The position numbers were made by a program, and so were the translations under genes. From Fulvivirga maritima (GTDB taxonomy: Bacteria > Bacteroidota > Bacteroidia > Cytophagales > Cyclobacteriaceae): 64,000 nucleotides of DNA. Position 1 is the stretch's first letter. Each line of letters starts with the position of its first letter. The stretch spans positions 3,405,001-3,469,000 of the forward strand of contig NZ_CP089980.1 of the NCBI RefSeq assembly GCF_021389955.1, read 5' to 3'. This document shows, one piece after another, positions 54,930 to 62,189 of the stretch. The notes beneath the pieces are model-generated. The model had not been told where the DNA came from, did not search any database, and saw nothing but the letters and a program-made list of their open reading frames with translations.

Positions 54930-57344
54930 ATGAGAAGAATAGTATTAGGTATTGTAATAGTTATTAGTCTGGGAATTATTTCAGCAGCCAAGGCACAAAA
55001 CGATCTTTTTCATGCTGCTGAACGGGGTTTTACCAGTTGGCTTCCAGCTCCTAATTGGGAGCATGGCTTGCTTACGGGAAATGGTACCATGGGAGCATTA
55101 GTGTTTGGAAATCCTCATGAAGAAACCATTATTTTAAGTCATGGGCAGCTTTTTTTGCCAAGAGAAAGGTCTGAACAGCTTTTTGATCAATCTTCCCGGA
55201 TGGAAGAAATAAAGCAGCTGATCAAAGCAGGCAAATATGAAGAAGCGGCCAAAATCCCTGTTGATATCAGGAAAGCTGAAGGGTATGCAGATGAAAGAGA
55301 TCCCTTTATTCCTGCTTTTGATCTTAAAATAACTCAAGAAGCGGCTAATATTAGTAAGTATCAGAGATCTACTGATTTTGTGACAGGTGAGGCTAAAACC
55401 ACTTGGGTTGATGATTTAGGTACATTTGACCGCAGAGTTTTTGTGTCCAGAGCGGATAGTGTCATCGTACTTTCCATTACTTCTGATCATCCGATAAACT
55501 GTACTATAGGCTTTAAAAACAGGCCAGTAAATTGGGATCAATGGGCCTTTGTTGGGGGACATATTGAAGGCATGACCGCAGGTGCTAGCGAAAAATGGCT
55601 TACTTATAAGAGTAATTTTAAAAAGGAATATGAAGGCAGTATTAAGTCATATGAAGGGGTCGGTAAGCTTATATTGAAAGGAGGGGCGAGCGAAGTGCGT
55701 GGTAATGAGTTAGTAATAAAAGAGGCAGAAAAAGTGCTTTTACTTATAAAAATTGACCTTAATTATAGTAAACAACAAGACATTACAGCAGCGCTAAAAA
55801 ATGCCATCAATAACTTAAAACCAGAATATCAATATTTGCTGGATAGGCATACCTCTATCCAGGGAAATATATTTTCCAGAACGAAACTAGATCTACACAG
55901 CAGTAAAGATACCAAAAGCCTGCACACAGAGGAGTTGCTTTTAAATGCAGCACAAAATGGAGTTTCGAAGGCCTTGATAGAAAAGGTTTTTGATGCGGGA
56001 AGATATAATATCATCAGTAGTACGGGAGCTAACCCTCCTAATCTTCAAGGCCTATGGTCTGGCACCTGGACGGCGCCTTGGGCTGCAGACTATACTCATG
56101 ATGGCAACTTACCATCTGCTATGGCCTCTTTGATGTCCGGAAATATGCCTGAGCTTATGTCTACCTATGTTAATTATATGGAAAGATATACGCCAGAATT
56201 TGAGCACAATGCCGAGAGACTTTTTGATGCCAGGGGAGTTGTGCTTCCTGCTCATACCTCTACTTCAGGGTGGCCTACAGACTTTAGCGAAACCTGGTGC
56301 CTCACCCTTTGGACAGGTGGTGCTGGCTGGGCTGCTGATATAATGTATAATTATTATTTATACACAGGAGATAAGACCTATTTAAAGGAACACTCTTACC
56401 CATGGATGAAGAAAGTGGCTTGGTTTTATGAAGATTTTTTAACTGAGAAGAAGGATGGAAAGTATTTGTTTAACCCATCATATTCACCCGAAAATAATCC
56501 TGCAAACAATAGTTCGCAAGCAGCCATTAATGCCACCATGGATGTGATGATTGCAAAGCAACTATTGAGAAATGCAATAACAGCAGGGCGAGTATTAGGA
56601 GAGGATAAAAAGCAGCTTAAAAAGTGGGAAACTATGCTAAAAAGTATGCCTGAATACACAGTCAATGAAGAAGGCGTACTTTCAGAGTGGCTATCACCTG
56701 AACTAGAAGATAACTACAGACACAGGCATGTTTCTCAGCTCTATTCTTTGTATAACTATATGGATCCGGATATTTTGAATAAACCTATTCTAAAAGAAGG
56801 AGCAGAGAAATTAATAGAGAAGAAATTGGAGTTTAGAGAAGATGAAGGCGGCGGGGAAATGGCTTTCGGATTGGTGCAGCTAGGCCTTAGTGCAGCTCAC
56901 TTAAAAGATGCAGAAAAGGCCTATGATGCTGTAAAATGGCTTTCTTCTAAATATTGGTCATCAGGAATGGGCTCTTTCCATAATGTAGGCAACCTCTTAA
57001 ATACAGATATAAGTGGAGGCTTGCCAGCCGTGATTATCGAAATGCTCGTGTATGCTGAGCAAGGAAAAATTTCCCTACTTCCTGCTTTGCCAGAAGAGTG
57101 GCCAGAGGGTGAACTGTCAGGAGTTCTGTTAAGAGGGCAGGTTGAGTTGAAAAAAATGAGCTGGAATTCAAAAATGCTGGAGGTTGAGCTTTTTTCTTCT
57201 GTAGGCCAAGAGGTGATAATAGAATTACCTGAAGAAATAACTAATATACAAGCTGATGGAGTAAAAGTGAATAAGATTGGAGTAGGGAAGGTGCGATTCT
57301 TTATGCCTGCAAAGAAAGGTATCAAACTGAAATTTACGTTTTAA
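54930..57344 (+). CDS. GH95-like enzyme, probable alpha-L-fucosidase or alpha-L-galactosidase (divergent)
   Basis: An 804-residue exported enzyme, signal peptide to AKAQ. The N-terminal beta-domain (~25-290; WEHGLLTGNGTMGALVFGNP) and the (alpha/alpha)6 barrel (~330-720) are typical of GH95. The general acid is Glu-521 in SYSPENN. The Asp of NTDISGG matches the conserved C-terminal catalytic Asp. The usual N-x-N motif of GH95 reads DGN here (YTHDGNLPS), so one of the two Asn is replaced. GH95 removes alpha-1,2-linked fucose, the terminal sugar of fucosylated xyloglucan, but the changed motif may mean another sugar such as L-galactose. The gene follows GH3 by 34 bp. Confidence 0.75.
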   Translation: MRRIVLGIVIVISLGIISAAKAQNDLFHAAERGFTSWLPAPNWEHGLLTGNGTMGALVFGNPHEETIILSHGQLFLPRERSEQLFDQSSRMEEIKQLIKAGKYEEAAKIPVDIRKAEGYADERDPFIPAFDLKITQEAANISKYQRSTDFVTGEAKTTWVDDLGTFDRRVFVSRADSVIVLSITSDHPINCTIGFKNRPVNWDQWAFVGGHIEGMTAGASEKWLTYKSNFKKEYEGSIKSYEGVGKLILKGGASEVRGNELVIKEAEKVLLLIKIDLNYSKQQDITAALKNAINNLKPEYQYLLDRHTSIQGNIFSRTKLDLHSSKDTKSLHTEELLLNAAQNGVSKALIEKVFDAGRYNIISSTGANPPNLQGLWSGTWTAPWAADYTHDGNLPSAMASLMSGNMPELMSTYVNYMERYTPEFEHNAERLFDARGVVLPAHTSTSGWPTDFSETWCLTLWTGGAGWAADIMYNYYLYTGDKTYLKEHSYPWMKKVAWFYEDFLTEKKDGKYLFNPSYSPENNPANNSSQAAINATMDVMIAKQLLRNAITAGRVLGEDKKQLKKWETMLKSMPEYTVNEEGVLSEWLSPELEDNYRHRHVSQLYSLYNYMDPDILNKPILKEGAEKLIEKKLEFREDEGGGEMAFGLVQLGLSAAHLKDAEKAYDAVKWLSSKYWSSGMGSFHNVGNLLNTDISGGLPAVIIEMLVYAEQGKISLLPALPEEWPEGELSGVLLRGQVELKKMSWNSKMLEVELFSSVGQEVIIELPEEITNIQADGVKVNKIGVGKVRFFMPAKKGIKLKFTF

Positions 57345-57366
57345 TTTTCCATGTTTTAACTTTAAG

Positions 57367-57403
57367 GAGGCCGTATCACAGAAAATGATCGGCCTCTTTT
57401 TTT
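57367..57403 (+). terminator. Terminator after the GH95-like gene
   Basis: A 7-bp GC-rich stem GAGGCCG (57367-57373) / CGGCCTC (57390-57396) is followed by seven Ts. It lies 22 nt after the stop. Confidence 0.8.
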
Positions 57404-57519
57404 ATACTGTTTACCTCACCGAAACAAATGGCTGCCTCGTTTGTGCATTTTCCCTCGCTTTCATCACCAGCCTAAAGCATAATTTAGTGATCGAAACTAA
57501 TTATTAAACCCTGACGAAA

Positions 57520-58734
57520 ATGAATAAAATACTTCTTATAACTACTATTGTCTTTTTTACGGCCCTGTCCTTCACTCAGGCTCAGAAGTTTGAAGGCTTG
57601 GCAGAAACCCCTCCAATGGGTTGGAACAGCTGGAATAAATTTGCCTGCGATGTAAATGAGGACTTAATAAAAGAAACAGCTGATGCCATGGTAGCGAGTG
57701 GAATGAAAGATGCTGGCTACACCTATATCGTTATTGATGACTGCTGGCATGGTGAGCGAGATAGCCTTGGTTTCATACACCCTAACAAAGAGCATTTTCC
57801 TTCTGGTATGAAAGCCCTGGTAGATTATGTCCATTCTAAAGGCTTAAAATTTGGTATTTATTCTGATGCCGGATGGCAAACCTGTGGAGGTAAACCAGGT
57901 AGCAGAGGACGAGAATATCAGGATGCCCAGACTTATGCTAGCTGGGGAGTAGATTACCTTAAATATGACTGGTGTAATACGGAAGGCCTTGCAGCTAAAG
58001 GCGCTTATTTAACCATGAGAGATGCCTTATATGAAGCCGGCAGACCTATTGTTTTTAGTATGTGCGAATGGGGTACTTATGATCCATGGGAGTGGGGAGA
58101 AGATATAGCTCATTTATGGAGAACTACAGGTGATATTTATAATTGCTTTGATTGTGAATATAATCATGGCGACTGGTCTTCATTTGGAGTATTACAAATA
58201 TTGGATATGCAGGAAGGTTTAAGAAAATATGCTGGCCCTGGCCATTGGAATGATCCTGATATGATGGAAGTAGGAAATGGTATGTCTGTAAATGAAGATG
58301 AAGCACATTTCTCTTTGTGGGCTATGCTGGCATCTCCGCTAATAGCTGGGAATGATTTAAGAAATATGAGTGAGGAAACTAAAAGGATTCTTACCAATAA
58401 AGAGGTTATTGCCGTAAATCAGGATCCATTAGGTATTCAAGGCTTTAAATATCAGATGGAAGACAGTGTTTCCGTTTGGTTCAAGCCACTGCAGAATAAT
58501 CAATGGGCAGTATGTTTTTTAAACAGAACTAAAGAAGAAAAAGAGATAGAATTTGACTGGAAAAATGAAATGGTGAAAGATGAAATTAATGATTTATCTC
58601 CTGATTTTTCCAGTAACGAATATAACCTGATTAACCTTTGGGATAAAAAGGATAAAAGTTCAACCAAAAAGAAGTTGAAAGCTAACCTAAAGGGACATAG
58701 TGTATTAATGTACAGATTGGAAAAGAAGAAGTAA
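57520..58734 (+). CDS. GH27 alpha-galactosidase
   Basis: A 404-residue exported enzyme, signal peptide to TQAQ. The family start TPPMGWNSWNKFACDVNE is clear. The nucleophile is Asp-150 in YLKYDWCN and the acid/base Asp-205 in LWRTTGDI. The block GHWNDPDMMEVGNG and the C-terminal beta-sandwich complete the family. The protein removes terminal alpha-D-galactose (or beta-L-arabinopyranose in close relatives). Alpha-galactose is not a normal part of xyloglucan, so this enzyme suggests a wider substrate range, such as galactoglucomannan. It is bounded by a terminator upstream. Confidence 0.9.
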   Translation: MNKILLITTIVFFTALSFTQAQKFEGLAETPPMGWNSWNKFACDVNEDLIKETADAMVASGMKDAGYTYIVIDDCWHGERDSLGFIHPNKEHFPSGMKALVDYVHSKGLKFGIYSDAGWQTCGGKPGSRGREYQDAQTYASWGVDYLKYDWCNTEGLAAKGAYLTMRDALYEAGRPIVFSMCEWGTYDPWEWGEDIAHLWRTTGDIYNCFDCEYNHGDWSSFGVLQILDMQEGLRKYAGPGHWNDPDMMEVGNGMSVNEDEAHFSLWAMLASPLIAGNDLRNMSEETKRILTNKEVIAVNQDPLGIQGFKYQMEDSVSVWFKPLQNNQWAVCFLNRTKEEKEIEFDWKNEMVKDEINDLSPDFSSNEYNLINLWDKKDKSSTKKKLKANLKGHSVLMYRLEKKK

Positions 58735-58823
58735 ACTCACCAAGGTGATTTTTCCGTTCAAAAGAATTTCATTTTGATAAATAACTTCATGATTATTATC
58801 TTGACTGATTATTTAAAATTCAA

Positions 58824-59774
58824 ATGGACGGAAAATCATTATTTACACTCGTTTTTTTAATTCTTGGATGTAATCCGGCAGCTAAACTTAGCGTAGAGAA
58901 TTTAAAAGAAAATCAACCTTTAGCAGAAACAGAGGGCATAATAAAAGAGTTGGCTTCTGATAAATTTAATGGTAGGAAATCAGGTCATGCTGATTTTGAA
59001 TTAGCGCTGAGTTACACTGAGGGCTATTTGGAGAAGGAGGGAATTAGGCCCTATTTTGAAGAAGGCTATAGAGATGTTTTTCAAGTGAAAGGTAAGTCTA
59101 CTGCCAATATCGTAGCTTTTATTGGAGATAAAGCAAAAAACAAGAAATATGTTCTCATTGGAGCGCATTTGGATCATTTGGGGCCATCACCTAGTCGTAC
59201 CGATACTGTTTTTAATGGAGCTAATGATAATGCCAGTGGAGTAACTACAGTGCTGCAAATGTCTAAAGAACTAAGCAAATTGAAATTCGATTATAATGTC
59301 ATTATTGCTCTCTTTGGGGCTGAGGAGGCAGGTTTGGTAGGTTCTAAACATATGGCCAAAAGGCTGAAGGAAGAAGGTATAGACTTAGCCTATATGCTCA
59401 ATTTCGAAATGCTAGGTAAAACCTTAAGCACGGGAGAAAATGAGGTGTATATGACCGGGTTTAATAAATCAGATTGTGCAGCTAAAATGAATGAAATTGC
59501 AGGGAAGGAGTTTGTGAAATTTTTGCCAGTAGCTTCTACCTATGGTTTATTTCAAAGGTCTGATAATTATGCCTTTTTCAATGAGTTTAATATTCCTAGT
59601 CACACATTTTCAACCTTTGACTTCGAAAATTACAAGTATTATCATGATGAAGCAGACGAGGTGAGTGAGCTGGATTTAGAAAATATGAATACAATCATTA
59701 ATAGCGCCACTTACGTGGTTGCCAAAATGCTTCAGAATAAGGTTGAACCTATTTTGGTGACGTCAGAGAAGTAA
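58824..59774 (+). CDS. M28-family metallopeptidase, lipoprotein
   Basis: A 316-residue exported peptidase of the M28 (aminopeptidase Y/S) family. A short signal ends LILGC (about Cys-16), without a following acidic run, so it is probably periplasmic. Metal ligands follow the family order: His in GAHLDHLG, Asp in GANDNASG, Glu pair in GAEEAG, and a late His in YYHDEADE. The fourth ligand position reads NFEMLG, with Glu where Asp is common. It most likely removes N-terminal amino acids from peptides. It follows the glycan locus by 89 bp with no clear functional link. Confidence 0.83.
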   Translation: MDGKSLFTLVFLILGCNPAAKLSVENLKENQPLAETEGIIKELASDKFNGRKSGHADFELALSYTEGYLEKEGIRPYFEEGYRDVFQVKGKSTANIVAFIGDKAKNKKYVLIGAHLDHLGPSPSRTDTVFNGANDNASGVTTVLQMSKELSKLKFDYNVIIALFGAEEAGLVGSKHMAKRLKEEGIDLAYMLNFEMLGKTLSTGENEVYMTGFNKSDCAAKMNEIAGKEFVKFLPVASTYGLFQRSDNYAFFNEFNIPSHTFSTFDFENYKYYHDEADEVSELDLENMNTIINSATYVVAKMLQNKVEPILVTSEK

Positions 59775-59786
59775 AGAATATATAAG

Positions 59787-59817
59787 CCCAGGCAAATCAA
59801 TGGCCTGGGTTCTTTTT
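59787..59817. terminator. Terminator between convergent genes
   Basis: A 7-bp stem CCCAGGC (59787-59793) / GCCTGGG (59803-59809) is followed by TTCTTTTT. It lies between the M28 gene and the convergent 2-deoxyribosyltransferase gene. Confidence 0.7.
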
Positions 59818-60301
59818 ACATGAAGATTTCTTTCAAAAGAGGCTTTAAATCCGCCAATTGAGTAATTACCTTTCCGCCATGAGACTCGATAAAGTACTGT
59901 ACTTGTAGGTTCACAGTAGAGCCTTCATTATCTGCAGATAATCTAAAATCACCTCTATAGCCAATAATGGGTTTTTCTAATGCTGTAGCGAAACCAATTT
60001 CCGCAGCTGTACCACTGTCTACATCCACACCATCAAGTATAGCCACAACACCACTGCACTCACGTATAGCCTGAGCGTTATTTGCTCCTATTACTTTATT
60101 TAACTCTGACCATTTTTGCTTTTTCTCAGGGCCATATGGCATATCCATTACAGGTTGCATGAGCTCGCGAGAAGTGAGTTTCCAGGGATCTAGGATCTCA
60201 TATCCCTGTTCTTCTATTATTGGAATAATGTTTCCATACATAAAAGCTCTTCCTGCTTCAGAAAAGCCCAGCGGGGAGGCTACATATATTTTTTTTGACA
60301 T
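59816..60301 (-). CDS. Nucleoside 2-deoxyribosyltransferase family protein
   Basis: A 161-residue cytoplasmic protein of the nucleoside 2-deoxyribosyltransferase fold. The start IYVASPLGFSEAGRAF holds the typical YxAxPL nucleobase loop. The block VAILDGVDVDSGTAAEIGFATALEKPIIGYRGD contains the catalytic-type Asp and Glu (SGTAAEIG). Members swap bases between deoxyribosides or hydrolyse nucleotides such as dNMPs. Which one applies here cannot be told. It is divergent from the Crp/Fnr gene. Confidence 0.85.
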   Translation of the reverse strand: MSKKIYVASPLGFSEAGRAFMYGNIIPIIEEQGYEILDPWKLTSRELMQPVMDMPYGPEKKQKWSELNKVIGANNAQAIRECSGVVAILDGVDVDSGTAAEIGFATALEKPIIGYRGDFRLSADNEGSTVNLQVQYFIESHGGKVITQLADLKPLLKEIFM

Positions 60302-60419
60302 AGTTAATCTTGTCTCAACGGGTTTTAAATTGAAGATATAAATATATACAAATTCGAAGATACCACTTATTCTTTAAAAATTGTTTAATTGCAAGCTGCA
60401 AAGCAGAGATCGCAAATTC

Positions 60420-61004
60420 ATGTTTAAAGCATATTTTGAAAGTTTTAGGAGTAAAGTGCCTCTTAGTATTGAAGAAGAGGAAGTAATAGCCGGTTATCTT
60501 TCTACCCGCACAGTAAGTAAGAAGGAGTTGATATTAAATGCAGGCGAGGTATGTAATGCAGCCTTTTTTGTTTCTATCGGGTTATTGCGAGCCTTTACCA
60601 TAGATGAAAATGAAAGTCAGCATACTGTTCAGTTTGCTCCGGAAGGGTGGCTCATTTCTGATCTATATAGTTTTATCACAGGAGAAAAAGGCACTTTTAA
60701 TATAGAAGCCATTGAAAATTCTGAGTTGGTGGTGATTACCAGTGAGGCTCATGAGGAAATGCTGGAGGTATGCCCTAAGTATGAAAAGCTCACCCGTATC
60801 CAAATGACTAATGCTTATGTGGCATTACAGAAACGTATTAATTCCAGTGTTACAGCGGGAGTAGAGGAGCGTTACCTCAGCTTTGTGAATAGTCATTGTG
60901 ATCTGGCTCAGCGTGTGCCTCAAAAAATTATAGCGTCTTATTTAGGTTTAACCCCAGAAACCTTGAGTAGGATAAAGCGCCGTTTAGCGGAAAAGGGAGA
61001 GTAA
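60420..61004 (+). CDS. Crp/Fnr-family transcriptional regulator
   Basis: A 194-residue DNA-binding regulator. The ATG at 60420 (MFKAYFESFRSKVPLS) is chosen; the longer frame from TTG 60381 adds 13 residues with no support. Residues ~10-115 are a cNMP-type sensory beta-barrel that lacks the FNR N-terminal cysteine cluster. Residues ~145-194 are a winged helix. The recognition helix reads GLTPETLSRIKRRL with Glu-180, Ser-183 and Arg-184, the same E-x-x-S-R pattern with which FNR reads TTGAT half-sites. A perfect TTGAT-N4-ATCAA box lies just after the gene, before the dioxygenase gene. Confidence 0.87.
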   Translation: MFKAYFESFRSKVPLSIEEEEVIAGYLSTRTVSKKELILNAGEVCNAAFFVSIGLLRAFTIDENESQHTVQFAPEGWLISDLYSFITGEKGTFNIEAIENSELVVITSEAHEEMLEVCPKYEKLTRIQMTNAYVALQKRINSSVTAGVEERYLSFVNSHCDLAQRVPQKIIASYLGLTPETLSRIKRRLAEKGE

Positions 61005-61033
61005 TGCTCCAATTATCGCTCTACCCTTATTTC

Positions 61034-61078
61034 TTGATTTGAATCAAGGGCTTATGCTGCTAACTAGGGTTATCTTTG
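61034..61078 (+). promoter_or_regulatory. FNR-type box with -7 element driving the dioxygenase gene
   Basis: TTGATTTGAATCAA (61034-61047) is a perfect TTGAT-N4-ATCAA box. TATCTTTG (61071-61078) fits the -7 TAnnTTTG. If transcription starts four bases after that element (61082), the box centre is at -41.5, the class II activator position. No -33 TTTG is present at 19-20 bp, as expected when an activator replaces it. Confidence 0.65.
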
Positions 61079-61137
61079 TATACAAGTTTGGCGCTTATAG
61101 TGCTCGTAGTCATAAAAGTGCCCTAAAATAGCATTCA

Positions 61138-62016
61138 ATGCATAGAAAGGAATTTTTAAGAAATATATTAACAGGAGTAGCAGGGATGACAACTTTATCA
61201 GCTTTCAATAAATTTACTTCAGGCTTAGCAGAACAAGACTATCTAATGCCTGTATTGTTCATAGGTCATGGTTCGCCTATGAATGGAATAGAAGACAATG
61301 AGTTTTCAAGAAGGTGGGCCTCTATGGCTCAGGAAATACACAAGCCTAAAGCCGTCTTGGTAGTATCGGCTCATTGGTATACTCGCGGAACCAAAATTAC
61401 AGCTATGGACTTCCCTCAAACCATACATGATTTTGGAGGATTCCCTCAAGAGCTTTTTCAAGTGCAGTATCCTGCTCCGGGTGATCCTGAGTTGGCCAAA
61501 GAAACAGTTAGTTTGTTAAAATCAACTCATGTAGAGTTAGATCATGACTGGGGCTTAGATCATGGAACCTGGACAGTAGTAAGACACATGTATCCAGATG
61601 CCAAAATACCAGTACTACAGCTCAGTATTGACTACAGTAAAGGAGCTCAGTATCATTATGAATTGGCAAAGGAACTTTATGAGTTAAGAAAAAAAGGAGT
61701 GCTTATTATCGGTAGTGGTAATATGGTTCACAACCTGAGAATGGTAGCTTGGGATAAAATTAATGATACTTATGGATATGATTGGGCGCTGGAGTTAAAT
61801 GACACCTTTAAATCGCTCATTACTTCAGGAGATCATAAGCCTTTGATCAAGTATGAATCTTTGGGTAGAGCTGCTAGCCTGGCTATCCCTACTCCTGATC
61901 ATTACTTCCCACTGATGTATACTTTAGGTCTAAAAACAGATAAGGATAAAGTATCGTTTTTTAATGACAGAGCGGTGGCTGGCTCCCTCACTATGACTTC
62001 AGTAAAGATCGGTTAA
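61138..62016 (+). CDS. ygiD: LigB/YgiD-family extradiol dioxygenase (4,5-DOPA dioxygenase-like)
   Basis: A 292-residue protein of the class III extradiol dioxygenase family, which opens catechol-type rings. Metal-binding His occurs in FIGHGSPMNG (His-44), followed by VSAHWYT and DHGTW; IGSGNMVHNLR completes the YgiD signature. The N-terminus (MHRKEFLRNILTGVAGMTTLSAF) looks like a secretion signal, which cytoplasmic YgiD lacks, and has the RKEFL pattern of a Tat-like or anchored form. It would be activated by the adjacent Crp/Fnr protein through the box at 61034-61047. Confidence 0.85.
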   Translation: MHRKEFLRNILTGVAGMTTLSAFNKFTSGLAEQDYLMPVLFIGHGSPMNGIEDNEFSRRWASMAQEIHKPKAVLVVSAHWYTRGTKITAMDFPQTIHDFGGFPQELFQVQYPAPGDPELAKETVSLLKSTHVELDHDWGLDHGTWTVVRHMYPDAKIPVLQLSIDYSKGAQYHYELAKELYELRKKGVLIIGSGNMVHNLRMVAWDKINDTYGYDWALELNDTFKSLITSGDHKPLIKYESLGRAASLAIPTPDHYFPLMYTLGLKTDKDKVSFFNDRAVAGSLTMTSVKIG

Positions 62017-62078
62017 TTGAGATGTAATGTAACAGTAGGGGTGATTTATAGGTAATAATTATTACACAAAAATACATC

Positions 62079-62112
62079 AAAGGGAGGATTTAACATATGA
62101 CCTCCCTTTTTG
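62079..62112 (+). terminator. Terminator after the dioxygenase gene
   Basis: A 9-bp stem AAAGGGAGG (62079-62087) / CCTCCCTTT (62101-62109) is followed by Ts and TTG. It lies 62 nt after the stop and 78 nt before the next start. Confidence 0.8.
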
Positions 62113-62189
62113 CAACAAATAAACACCTTTCACTAGATAGATTTTCTGCATTTTTGAGAACTATTTAACTGTTAACAAATTTACAACTC

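Noticed and set aside
57431-57449. Possible further CAAnCGnTTG-like site before GH27
   Set aside because: The stretch CAAATGGCTGCCTCGTTTG has only one good half-site and a wrong centre, so it was not counted with the four matches.
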